A stretch of 15,132 bases of DNA from Anaerolineae bacterium (GCA_016783285.1 JADHWW010000149.1:1-15132), one strand, 5' to 3'. Shown: positions 1 through 7,054, counted from the first letter of the stretch. Notes: generated from the sequence alone by a model not told the origin. Translations and numbers: made by a program.

Positions 1-1
1 T

Positions 2-328
2 CCTATCGCACTGGTAGAGAGGTGTGTCCTGGCATTGACGAACGAGGGCGATTGGGTGTTTGACCCCTATGTGGGGGTAGGAACCTCACTAATCGCTGGT
101 CTAATGCACAATCGTCGTGTCATGGGTAGCGAGCAAGAGACAAAGTACGTTGATATTGCCCGTGAACGTCTTGAGAAATATTTTGATGGTGTGTTGCCTT
201 ACCGTCCACTTGGCAAATCTGTTTATCAGCCTACGGGGAAAGAAAAGATAGCCCAAATACCAAAAGAGTGGCAGAGTGCAACTCAAAGGCATATGGGATC
301 TGGAACAACGTGGGGTTTCCGACATTGA
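2..328 (+). CDS. DNA methyltransferase (N4/N6 type), C-terminal fragment cut by window edge
   Basis: This is the 3' end of a site-specific DNA methyltransferase; the frame is open from base 2, so the gene begins outside the window. Visible is the SAM-binding motif I, FDPYVGVGTS, about 20 residues into the fragment, followed by a segment of the form GxEQETKYVDIARERL, as in DNA adenine or cytosine-N4 methylases. Motif I lying near the C-terminus implies that the catalytic motif (DPPY or SPPW) lies upstream, which is the beta-class order. Target specificity cannot be read. The stretch looks less GC-rich than the genes that follow, which would fit a restriction-modification or orphan methylase gained by transfer (inference). 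It ends 82 bases before adk and is probably not part of the polyphosphate block. Confidence 0.8.
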   Translation, partial: PIALVERCVLALTNEGDWVFDPYVGVGTSLIAGLMHNRRVMGSEQETKYVDIARERLEKYFDGVLPYRPLGKSVYQPTGKEKIAQIPKEWQSATQRHMGSGTTWGFRH

Positions 329-345
329 TATCCCTGTACTGATTC

Positions 346-375
346 TTGGAATCACCCACAAGTAAACTGTACAAA
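346..375 (+). promoter_or_regulatory. weak candidate promoter for adk
   Basis: TTGGAA at 346-351 and TACAAA at 370-375 are separated by 18 bases, upstream of the adk SD site. Both boxes deviate from the sigma-70 consensus, so this is only a candidate. It is the best match in the AT-rich gap between the methylase stop and adk. Confidence 0.25.
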
Positions 376-410
376 ATTAATCACCAGTTCATCGAGAAGG
401 AGGGACTCCA

Positions 411-1073
411 ATGACACAAGAACCCAGATACATCGTGCTCCTCGGCCCGCCGGCTTCGGGCAAGGGCACCCAGGCAGCCCAACTGCGTGAGGCCCTCGAG
501 TTGCCTCACGTCGCCAGCGGCGATCTCTTTCGGGAGAATCTCAAGCACGAGACTGAGTTGGGGCTAAAGGCCAAATCTTTTATGGATCGCGGCGAGTTGG
601 TGCCGGACGACGTCACGATCGCTATGGTCATGGAGCGATTGAGCCGGCCCGATTGCGCCGCCGGCGCGCTGCTGGACGGCTTCCCGCGCACCATCGCCCA
701 GGCGGAAGCGCTGGACCAGGCGCTGGCGGCCCAGGGGCACAAGATCAGTTTAGTGCCCAACATCGCCGTGCCCGACGAGGTGCTGGTGGAACGGGTGGGC
801 GGACGGCGCATCTGCCGCACGTGTGGGGAGGCCTATCACGTCCAATTTAACCCACCCAAGCGGCCGGGGGTGTGCGACAAAGACGACGGCGAACTGTACC
901 AGCGCGACGACGACAAGCCGGAGACGGTCCGCAAGCGGCTCCAGGTGTACTGGGAGCAGACCAGCCCGCTGATTGACTATTATCGCAACCAGGGAGTGCT
1001 GGTAGAGATAAACGGCGACCAATCCATAAAGGCGGTGCAGGCCGATCTGCGCGCCGCCGTCGTTGGTGATTGA
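411..1073 (+). CDS. adk: adenylate kinase
   Basis: Adenylate kinase interconverts AMP + ATP and 2 ADP in the cytoplasm. The 220-residue length is normal for the long (LID-containing) form. The P-loop GPPASGKGT is at residues 12-20 and the NMP-site motif DGFPR at 89-93. A zinc-finger LID has Cys135 and Cys138, then Cys155 and Asp158, the C-X2-C-X16-C-X2-D spacing known from Gram-positive adenylate kinases. The start is well set by AAGGAGG at 397-403, seven bases before ATG. The usual ribosomal-protein neighbours (secY, map) are absent; the gene sits directly upstream of two PPK2 genes. That suggests a role in moving phosphate between polyP and the adenylate pool (inference). Whether the genome has a second adk cannot be seen here. 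Confidence 0.97.
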   Translation: MTQEPRYIVLLGPPASGKGTQAAQLREALELPHVASGDLFRENLKHETELGLKAKSFMDRGELVPDDVTIAMVMERLSRPDCAAGALLDGFPRTIAQAEALDQALAAQGHKISLVPNIAVPDEVLVERVGGRRICRTCGEAYHVQFNPPKRPGVCDKDDGELYQRDDDKPETVRKRLQVYWEQTSPLIDYYRNQGVLVEINGDQSIKAVQADLRAAVVGD

Positions 1074-1076
1074 CTT

Positions 1077-1111
1077 ACCTTCCCGGAAGATCCGGAAGCT
1101 TCCGGGAAGGT
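1077..1111. repeat. 13-bp perfect inverted repeat between adk and ppk2
   Basis: The arms 1077-1089 (ACCTTCCCGGAAG) and 1099-1111 are exactly complementary, with a 9-base loop that itself contains TCCGGAAG. The hairpin begins four bases after the adk stop and ends just before the SD of the next gene. There is no T-tract, so it is not a standard intrinsic terminator. It could be an intercistronic stability element, an attenuator or a protein-binding palindrome. Confidence 0.85.
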
Positions 1112-1129
1112 CAGAAAAGGAGGGAGAAC

Positions 1130-1927
1130 GTGCTGGAAAAAATAGACCTGACCAAAAAGTTGTCCAAGCAAGAATACAAAGCCCGGATGCCCTACCTGCG
1201 CGACCGGCTGTACGACCTGCAAAAGGCGTGCTGGGATGCCAGTATCCCCAGCGTGACCGTCTTTGAAGGCTGGGACGCCGCCGGCAAGGGCACGTCCATC
1301 AACCTGCTTACCCAGCGGCTCGATCCGCGCGGCTTTAAACTGCACGCCATCCAGGCGCCGCGCACCTTTGAGACCCACATGCCCTGGCTGTGGCGCTTTT
1401 GGCAAAAACTGCCCAACTATGGCGAGATGGGCATCTTTGACCGCAGTTGGTATGGCCGGGTGCTGGTGGAGCGCGTGGAAGGATTCACGCCAGAGGATGC
1501 GTGGCGCAAGGCTTATCGGGACATTGTCAACTTTGAGCGCACCATCGCCGACGATGGTTACGTGATCGGCAAGTTCTGGCTGCACATCAGCAAAGAGGAA
1601 CAGGAACGGCGCTTTAAGGCGTTGGAAAAGGACCCGCTCGAAAGTTGGCACGTCCAACCAGAGGACTGGGAACACCATCATAAGTATGACGAGTACGTGG
1701 TGGCCATCGAGGAGATGCTAGAGCGCACCGACACGGAGTGGGGCCCGTGGACGATCGTGGAGGCGACCGACCGCCGTTGGGCGCGGGTCAAGATTTTCGA
1801 GACGGTCATCTATCGTCTGGAAGACGCCCTGGAAAAGCGCGGCGTACCGCTGCCTGTGGAATCGCACGTTGAGGAACCCGACGACGAGCTCGAGGCCGAG
1901 TTGGAAGCCCAGGATGAGGAGGAGTGA
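1130..1927 (+). CDS. ppk2: PPK2-family polyphosphate kinase with acidic C-terminal tail
   Basis: This is a PPK2-family enzyme that transfers phosphate between polyphosphate and nucleotides. Starting at GTG 1130 it has 265 residues. The P-loop EGWDAAGKGT is at 46-55 and FDRSWYGRVLVERVEGF begins near 103; both are diagnostic of PPK2. The GTG is chosen because AGGAGGG lies just upstream and because the resulting N-terminus (VLEKIDLTKKL) aligns with the next gene's MLETIDLSQRL. A TTG at 1070 would extend the frame through the hairpin and lacks an SD. Residues 244-265 form an acidic tail, 13 of 22 being Asp or Glu. Similarity to both domains of polyP:AMP phosphotransferase suggests class II or III activity (AMP or ADP as acceptor), but class cannot be fixed by eye. 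It is followed after two bases by a paralogue. Confidence 0.92.
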   Translation: MLEKIDLTKKLSKQEYKARMPYLRDRLYDLQKACWDASIPSVTVFEGWDAAGKGTSINLLTQRLDPRGFKLHAIQAPRTFETHMPWLWRFWQKLPNYGEMGIFDRSWYGRVLVERVEGFTPEDAWRKAYRDIVNFERTIADDGYVIGKFWLHISKEEQERRFKALEKDPLESWHVQPEDWEHHHKYDEYVVAIEEMLERTDTEWGPWTIVEATDRRWARVKIFETVIYRLEDALEKRGVPLPVESHVEEPDDELEAELEAQDEEE

Positions 1928-1929
1928 GC

Positions 1930-2778
1930 ATGCTTGAGACAATAGATCTGAGCCAGAGACTGACGCGAGAGGAGTACCTGCGGGACATGCTCCTCTACCA
2001 GTTGCAGTTGCGCGAACTGGCCTATCAACTCTACGTGCAAAAGCGCACGCTGGTGATGGTGTACGAAGGCTGGGACGCCGGGGGCAAGGGGGGCAACATC
2101 AAGCGCGTCACCGAGAAAGTCGACCCGCGTGGCTACGAGGTGCTTCCTATTGCAGCGCCAAAGGGTGAAGACGCCACCCATCATTACCTGTGGCGTTTCT
2201 GGCGCCGGCTCAAGCCCCCCGACGAAAAGCAGATCATTATTTTTGACCGGAGTTGGTACGGGCGGGTGATGGTGGAGCGGGTCGAGGGTTTTTGCACCGA
2301 ACAGGAATGGAAACGCGCCTATCGCGAGATCAACGAGTTTGAACGCCAGTTGGCCGACTTTGGCATGATCCTGGCAAAGTTCTGGATCCATATCAGCGCA
2401 GAGGAGCAGTTGCGCCGCTTTGAGGCCCGCCAGGACACGCCCTACAAAGCGTGGAAACTGACGGAAGAAGACTGGCGCAACCGCGAAAAATGGGGTCCGT
2501 ACGAAGAAGCAGTGAACGATATGCTGCTCAGAACCAGCACCGCTACAGCGCCGTGGACGATTGTAGAGGGCAACGACAAATGGTTTGCGCGGGTCAAGAC
2601 TTTACGTACCCTCGTCGAGGTCTTGAGTAAGGAACTCGACTACCAGCCGTCAGAGCCCCAGGTCGCAAGTATCCAATCCCAATCAAAGGAGAGTGACAAA
2701 ATGGCAAAGAAAGGCAAGAAGGATAAGAAGGGCAAGAAGGATAAGAAGAAGGGCAAAGACAAGAAGAAGAAAAAATAG
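1930..2778 (+). CDS. ppk2: second PPK2-family polyphosphate kinase with polylysine tail
   Basis: This is a paralogue of the preceding gene, 282 residues from ATG 1930, two bases after the upstream stop, with a GAGGAGG-like SD inside the upstream gene. The P-loop EGWDAGGKGG is at 46-55 and FDRSWYGRVMVERVEGF begins near 105. The THHYLWRFWRRL segment matches polyP:AMP phosphotransferases (PPK2 class II), so AMP-to-ADP phosphorylation using polyP is the likely reaction (inference from family resemblance). Residues 258-282 are an unusual tail with 17 Lys in 25, built partly from a tandem 6-residue unit GKKDKK. The tail could bind polyP or the acidic tail of the partner. An SD and an in-frame ATG stand exactly at the tail's start, so a separate short peptide is possible. 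In two-domain PAP enzymes such units are fused; here they are separate, translationally coupled genes. Confidence 0.92.
   Translation: MLETIDLSQRLTREEYLRDMLLYQLQLRELAYQLYVQKRTLVMVYEGWDAGGKGGNIKRVTEKVDPRGYEVLPIAAPKGEDATHHYLWRFWRRLKPPDEKQIIIFDRSWYGRVMVERVEGFCTEQEWKRAYREINEFERQLADFGMILAKFWIHISAEEQLRRFEARQDTPYKAWKLTEEDWRNREKWGPYEEAVNDMLLRTSTATAPWTIVEGNDKWFARVKTLRTLVEVLSKELDYQPSEPQVASIQSQSKESDKMAKKGKKDKKGKKDKKKGKDKKKKK
2685..2703 (+). promoter_or_regulatory. internal SD plus in-frame ATG at the start of the polylysine tail
   Basis: AAAGGAG at 2685-2691 is followed after nine bases by ATG 2701 in the same frame as the second ppk2. Initiation here would yield a 25-residue peptide, 17 of them lysine, ending at the same stop (2776-2778). 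The site could be chance in purine-rich DNA, or a relic of a once separate small basic gene that fused with ppk2. Confidence 0.35.
2713..2748 (+). repeat. two tandem 18-bp units encoding GKKDKK
   Basis: GGCAAGAAGGATAAGAAG occurs twice in direct succession (2713-2730 and 2731-2748), identical at the DNA level. The tail appears to have grown by recent in-frame duplication. Confidence 0.95.
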
Positions 2779-3153
2779 TTGGGGTTTGGCCCTTCAATAT
2801 CATACTCCAGGTGACGATAGCCTTTCGGGTGGCCCCTGCAATGGACTGCGGACGCCCAGGTGGTATGCGGTTGCCTCACGAACTGCAATCGTATCTGTTT
2901 ACTGGGGGTTGAGGCAGCGGATGGAAAGCGGATAAGCGGATACGCCTCGCTCCTATCCACTGATAGCCCCTCCCCAGACGTCGGTGTGGGCACTCTAGTA
3001 GTGAAGACTTTGGACTGCGAGGGTATCCCCGTATGAAGGGACCCACCCATCCGCTTATCCGCTGCCTATCCGTTGCACCAGGCTCACAAGACGGTAAACA
3101 CATACCCGCAGTCCTTGCCGGTGCGCCGGTCGCGTCACCTCGTGGAGAGAGCG
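2779..3153. other. 375-bp intergenic region between ppk2 and ppk1
   Basis: No convincing gene was found. A very weak TTGGAC...TATGAA pair near 3010-3037 could serve ppk1, but I do not call it a promoter. The region contains a long-spaced inverted repeat, listed separately. No intrinsic terminator with a T-tract is visible after ppk2. Confidence 0.6.
2927..3063. repeat. 137-bp element bounded by 15-bp perfect inverted repeats
   Basis: AGCGGATAAGCGGAT at 2927-2941 is the exact reverse complement of 3049-3063. A further GGCAGCGGAT at 2913-2922 is complementary to 3057-3066, so GCGGAT units are iterated at both ends. The interior (about 107 bp) has no open frame of note but contains a small hairpin CTATC/GATAG near 2953-2966. 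No target-site duplication is evident. It could be a non-autonomous mobile element, a paired operator, or a processed leader structure for ppk1. Confidence 0.7.
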
Positions 3154-5310
3154 ATGGCTGAGAAAAAGAAAGAGAAAAGCTCAATCCAACCCCAGGCATC
3201 CGCAAAGGCCGTTGACCTGGATGATCCGAGCCTCTACATCAACCGCGAGTTGAGTTGGCTCCAGTTCAACGGGCGAGTGTTGGAGGAGGCATTGAACGAG
3301 CGCCACCCCCTGTTGGAACGGGTCAAATTCCTGGCTATTTTCGCCAACAACCTGGACGAATTTTTCATGATCCGCGTTTCGGGTTTGCGCCGGCAGTTGG
3401 CGGCCGAGGTGCTGGAAACACCCCCCGATGGCATGACGCCGGCCGAACAACTGATGGCTATCCACCAGGAGTTGATGCCCCAGTTGGCGCAGCACTCGGA
3501 CTGTTGGCATAACGATCTAGTCCGCAAGTTGCGGGCGGCCGACATCAATGTGCTCCGCTACGACGATCTAAAGCGCAAGCAGCGCAAGTTGTTGCGTCGT
3601 TACTTTGAGCGCGAGATCTTTCCGGCCCTCACACCCCTGGCCTTTGATCCGGGCCATCCCTTTCCCCACATCTCTAACCTGAGCGTCAACCTGGCGGTGG
3701 TGATTGACGACCCACAGTACGGCGAGCGATTTGCCCGTCTCAAAGTACCTGGTGTGTTCCCGCGCCTGCTGCGCATCCCCAGCGAGGAGAAAGCCGAGAG
3801 TTACGAGAGCCTGGGGCTGGTGGAAGAGATGCCCACCAATTTTGTGTGGCTGGAAAAGGTGATCGCTGCCAATCTGGATCTGCTTTTCCCCGGCCTGGAG
3901 ATAGTGGCGGCCTATCCTTTCCGCGTCACCCGCGACGCGGACCAGGAAATCGAAGAGGACGAGGCAGCGGATCTGTTGCTGGCTATCGAAGAGAGTGTGC
4001 GCATGCGTCACTTTGGCTCCGCGGTACGGCTGGAGGTAGACAATGCCATGCCGGAGCGGATACGCGACATCCTGGTCAGTAACCTGGGCCTGGTGCCCTA
4101 CCAGGTGCGTACTGTGGATGGGCCAATCGGTATGGCGAGCCTCATCGAGTTGATGAAAATCAACCGCCCCGACCTGAAGGATGCCCCTTTCCTGCCGGCG
4201 GTGCCTCCACCTCTGACCACCGAGGAGAGCATTTTCTCTGTGATCAAGCGGCGCGATATTCTGCTCTACCACCCCTACGACAGTTTTACGCCGGTGGTGG
4301 ATTTCCTCCGCGAGGCGGCCCGAGACCCGGACGTGTTGGCCATCAAGCAGACGCTGTACCGGGTCGGTCCGAACTCGCCGGTCGTGGCCGCGCTGATGAA
4401 AGCCCGCGAGTATGGGAAGCAGGTAGCCGTGTTGGTGGAACTAAAGGCCCGTTTCGATGAAGAGAGCAACATCGGGTGGGCGCGGGCACTGGAGCGGGCG
4501 GGGGTGCACGTGGTCTATGGGCTGGTGGGCCTCAAGACGCACACCAAACTCTTGCTGGTGGTGCGCCGAGAGAGAGATGGCATCGTCCGCTACGTCCACA
4601 TGGGCACAGGCAACTATAACGACGTCACCGCCCGCGTCTACACGGACATTGGCTTCTTTACCAGTGACCCGGACATTGGCAACGATGTGTCCGACTTGTT
4701 CAACGCCCTCACCGGTTATTCCCTCAAGCAAGAGTACCGCAAACTGTTGGTGGCTCCAGGAACGATGCGGCGGGATATCCTGGATCGCATTGAGCGCGAG
4801 ATTGAGCGTCATCGGGAGCACGAGGACGGCTATTTGGCTTTCAAGATGAACGCCCTGGTGGACAAAAAGTGTATCCGGGCACTCTACCGGGCCTCGCAGG
4901 TGGGAGTGAAGGTGGATTTGCAGGTGCGGGGCATCTGCTGTCTGCGGCCGGGCGTGCCGGGAGTGAGCGAGAACATCACCGTCACCTCCATCGTGGGGCG
5001 CTTTCTGGAACACCCCCGCATCTTTTACTTCCGCAATGGTGGCGAGGAGGAGATCCTGCTGGGCAGCGCCGACCTGATGCCCCGCAACCTCAACCGCCGG
5101 GTGGAGCAGTTGTTCCCGGTGGAGGACCCAAATCTGCGCGAGTCGTTGTATCAGCACATCCTTCAGGTGCACTTGAAAGACAACCTGCAAGCCCGACGGT
5201 TGTTACCCGATGGCGACTATGAACGGGTGCAGCCGCAGGATGGTGAGCCGGAGTTGGATTCACAGTCGTGGATGGTGGAACACCGGGGGCTGTGGAACGA
5301 AGAGGATTAG
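3154..5310 (+). CDS. ppk1: polyphosphate kinase 1
   Basis: PPK1 makes inorganic polyphosphate from ATP, reversibly, usually as a membrane-associated oligomer. From ATG 3154 it has 718 residues, normal for the family. The N-terminal signature LYINRELSWLQFNGRVLEEA and FANNLDEFFMIRV are clear. In the C-terminal catalytic half, GLKTHTK contains His463, the expected autophosphorylated histidine, and YVHMGTGNYND contains His482. Their 19-residue spacing equals that of E. coli His435 and His454. ATG 3154 is preferred over a TTG at 3073 because GGAGAG lies upstream (3144-3149) and the extension MHQAHKT... has no family resemblance. The extreme N-terminus is Lys-rich and probably disordered. The metallophosphoesterase follows after three bases, so the two are likely cotranscribed. 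Confidence 0.97.
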   Translation: MAEKKKEKSSIQPQASAKAVDLDDPSLYINRELSWLQFNGRVLEEALNERHPLLERVKFLAIFANNLDEFFMIRVSGLRRQLAAEVLETPPDGMTPAEQLMAIHQELMPQLAQHSDCWHNDLVRKLRAADINVLRYDDLKRKQRKLLRRYFEREIFPALTPLAFDPGHPFPHISNLSVNLAVVIDDPQYGERFARLKVPGVFPRLLRIPSEEKAESYESLGLVEEMPTNFVWLEKVIAANLDLLFPGLEIVAAYPFRVTRDADQEIEEDEAADLLLAIEESVRMRHFGSAVRLEVDNAMPERIRDILVSNLGLVPYQVRTVDGPIGMASLIELMKINRPDLKDAPFLPAVPPPLTTEESIFSVIKRRDILLYHPYDSFTPVVDFLREAARDPDVLAIKQTLYRVGPNSPVVAALMKAREYGKQVAVLVELKARFDEESNIGWARALERAGVHVVYGLVGLKTHTKLLLVVRRERDGIVRYVHMGTGNYNDVTARVYTDIGFFTSDPDIGNDVSDLFNALTGYSLKQEYRKLLVAPGTMRRDILDRIEREIERHREHEDGYLAFKMNALVDKKCIRALYRASQVGVKVDLQVRGICCLRPGVPGVSENITVTSIVGRFLEHPRIFYFRNGGEEEILLGSADLMPRNLNRRVEQLFPVEDPNLRESLYQHILQVHLKDNLQARRLLPDGDYERVQPQDGEPELDSQSWMVEHRGLWNEED

Positions 5311-5313
5311 AGC

Positions 5314-6057
5314 ATGAAAGTGGCATTGATCGGGGACGTACACGCCAACCTGCCGGCGCTGGAGGCGGTGCTGGCCCACGCGCACGAGCAGGGTGCAGAG
5401 GCGATCTGGAACGTGGGCGATTTCGTGGGGTATGGAGCCTTTCCCGACGAGGTAGTGCGACTACTCCGGAAGGAGGATGTCTTGAGCATCGTAGGCAACT
5501 ATGACCTCAAAGTCCTACAATTCAAACAGAAGAAAGCAAAGTGGCGTAAGAAAAAACAGCCGGCCAAGTACCTGGCTTTCAAGTGGGCCTACGAGAACCT
5601 CTCCAAAAAGAGCCGCAAGTATCTGCGCTTTCTATCTCAAGAGATACGGATGAAAATAAAGGGCCGGCGCATCCTGTTGACGCACGGCAGCCCCGCCTCG
5701 AACGAGGAACCTCTTACCCCCGACACCCCTGAGAAGCGCTTGCGCAAGTTGGCGCAGATGGCAAAAGCCGACGTGATTATCTGCGGCCACTCGCACCAGC
5801 CCTTTGCGCGTGAGGTGGATGGCGTGTGGTTCATCAACACCGGCAGCGTAGGGAGGCCCGACGACGGCGACCCCCGCGCCTGCTATGCCATCCTGCAGGT
5901 CGAGGCGAAACAAGTTCAGGTGTCTCACTACCGGGTGGCATACGACGTGGAAAAGGCCGCCACCGCGATCCACGAGCATGGCCTGCCGGATGACTTTGCG
6001 CAGATGACCTTGCAGGGGCGCAGTCTGGACGACGTGCTGCAAGCGGCGGAGGCATAG
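5314..6057 (+). CDS. YfcE/MJ0936-like metallophosphoesterase
   Basis: This is a calcineurin-like phosphoesterase of 247 residues, in the small YfcE-type group of di-metal phosphodiesterases. The metal-binding motifs are in order: GDVH (7-10), NVGDFVG with Asp36, GNYD (61-64), THG with His124, and GHSH (158-161). The segment NTGSVGRP follows, typical of this group. Residues 70-120 are a Lys/Arg-rich insert that may sit over the active site. The start, ATG 5314, is three bases after the ppk1 stop and preceded by GAAGAGG. The substrate cannot be read from sequence. Being between ppk1 and an Ppx-like HD protein suggests a nucleotide or phosphate-chain substrate (inference). Confidence 0.92.
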   Translation: MKVALIGDVHANLPALEAVLAHAHEQGAEAIWNVGDFVGYGAFPDEVVRLLRKEDVLSIVGNYDLKVLQFKQKKAKWRKKKQPAKYLAFKWAYENLSKKSRKYLRFLSQEIRMKIKGRRILLTHGSPASNEEPLTPDTPEKRLRKLAQMAKADVIICGHSHQPFAREVDGVWFINTGSVGRPDDGDPRACYAILQVEAKQVQVSHYRVAYDVEKAATAIHEHGLPDDFAQMTLQGRSLDDVLQAAEA

Positions 6058-6060
6058 GCA

Positions 6061-6813
6061 ATGGCGAATGGAAGCGCCAACTCGTTGGCGTCTTTGGCCA
6101 CTGAGAACACGGATTTCAGGACATTAACGGATCGGCGCCTGCGGGCAATAGCAAATGGAAGCGCCAACTCGTTGGCGTCCGTGCCGGGGGGACCGAAACA
6201 AGTTTCGGCTTCCATCCAAACCGGAGTGCAAGATCGGCGCCTGCAGGCGGTGCTGCAATTGGCGCAGGACTGCGAATACGAGGTGGAGCACACCCACCAG
6301 GTGACGCGGTTGGCGTTGCGGCTGTTTGACGAACTTGGAACCCTGCACGGCCTCGGCGCGGAGGAACGTTTCTGGTTGCGCTGCGGCGCTCTCTTGCACG
6401 ACATCGGTTTGATCAAAGGGGCGCGGGGACATCACAAGACCGCCCTGCGGATCATCCTCGACACACCACTCCTGCCGTTCGATGCACGAGAGCGACTCAT
6501 CGTCGGCTCAATTGCTCGTTACCATCGCAAGGCGCTCCCGCAGGAAACACACGCTCATTTCGCCGCACTGGACCCGGCGGACCAGGACAGCGTGTCCACC
6601 CTGGCGGCGCTCTTGCGCGTGGCCGACGGTCTGGACTATACACATCAAAGTCTCGTGCAGGACATTTCGTGTGAGACCGCGCCCCGGCAGATAATCGTGC
6701 GCTGCGGGGTGCGTCGGGCCGCAGAGGTGGAACGGCAGCGGGCTTTGTACAAAGGGAATCTGCTTGAGCAGGTCTTGAACCGGGAGTTGGTCGTCGAGTG
6801 GCGGCTGGTGTGA
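6061..6813 (+). CDS. stand-alone HD-domain protein resembling the Ppx/GppA C-terminal domain
   Basis: The 250-residue protein has an HD phosphohydrolase-like domain from about residue 58 to 200: EVEHTHQVTRLALRLFDEL with His77/His79, LLHDIG with His113-Asp114, GHHK with His124-His125, ARYHRK with His155, and LLRVADGLDYTH with Asp189. The GHHK...ARYHRK...ADGLDYTH order matches the HD domain at the C-terminus of Ppx/GppA exopolyphosphatases. The N-terminal ASKHA catalytic domain of those enzymes is absent. With ppk1 and ppk2 upstream, a role in polyP or (p)ppGpp-type metabolism is likely but unproven. Start ATG 6061 has CGGAGG eight bases upstream and follows the phosphoesterase stop by three bases. 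Residues 1-57 are low-complexity and encoded by repeated palindromic DNA, so the ancestral protein probably began closer to DRRLQAVLQLA at 58. Confidence 0.85.
   Translation: MANGSANSLASLATENTDFRTLTDRRLRAIANGSANSLASVPGGPKQVSASIQTGVQDRRLQAVLQLAQDCEYEVEHTHQVTRLALRLFDELGTLHGLGAEERFWLRCGALLHDIGLIKGARGHHKTALRIILDTPLLPFDARERLIVGSIARYHRKALPQETHAHFAALDPADQDSVSTLAALLRVADGLDYTHQSLVQDISCETAPRQIIVRCGVRRAAEVERQRALYKGNLLEQVLNRELVVEWRLV
6067..6214 (+). repeat. palindromic dispersed repeats inside the 5' end of the HD gene
   Basis: An identical 26-base unit lies at 6067-6092 and 6154-6179, 87 bases (29 codons) apart, each encoding NGSANSLAS in the same frame. Each contains the near-palindrome CGCCAACTCGTTGGCG (6075-6090, 6162-6177). 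A second palindrome, CCGAAACAAGTTTCGG, lies at 6193-6208. GATCGGCGCCTGC also occurs twice (6130-6142, 6232-6244), 102 bases apart. The same two palindromes recur at 12869-12884 and 12939-12954. This is a dispersed repeat family that has entered a reading frame without breaking it. Confidence 0.9.
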
Positions 6814-7054
6814 GAGCCATTGTAGAGGCGACAGAAGGTGACTTTGGAGGCCCGGTTCAGTTACACTGCCACTCCTCGTCCTGACCGAGATTTCGGTCTG
6901 GTTCTTTGACCGGCCGCTGGCGGCGACGTTGACCTGTTTGGCCTTCATCCGTCGCCGAGAACGCCCTCGATCTCTACATCCCGCTGGAGCACCTGCGCGG
7001 TGGCTGGAACGTGGCCGGCGTCATCGGCCAGGAGGTCGCGCCGGGCGTGGTGGT
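6814..7054 (+). pseudogene. intergenic stretch with a possible decayed coding remnant
   Basis: There is no complete gene. In one + frame, 6945-7071 reads as protein-like sequence (ENALDLYIPLEHLRGGW, then AGVIGQEVAPGVVVYSG) without a plausible start or SD, and its end overlaps the 3' end of the minus-strand protease. I do not recognise the family. A weak hairpin (GACCGA 6883-6888, TCGGTC 6893-6898) followed by TGGTTCTTT could be a poor terminator for the HD gene. The remnant call rests only on amino-acid composition. Confidence 0.25.

Noticed and set aside
980..1681. A 233-codon minus-strand open frame opposite adk/ppk2
   Set aside because: Antisense to two conserved enzymes, spans their junction hairpin and has no supporting signals.
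3073..3153. A 27-codon N-terminal extension of PPK1 from a TTG
   Set aside because: No SD, no similarity to the family N-terminus, and it runs out of the inverted-repeat region. ATG 3154 has an SD.
4441..5190. A 249-codon minus-strand open frame inside ppk1
   Set aside because: His- and Gln-rich shadow of ppk1 with no SD or recognisable domain.
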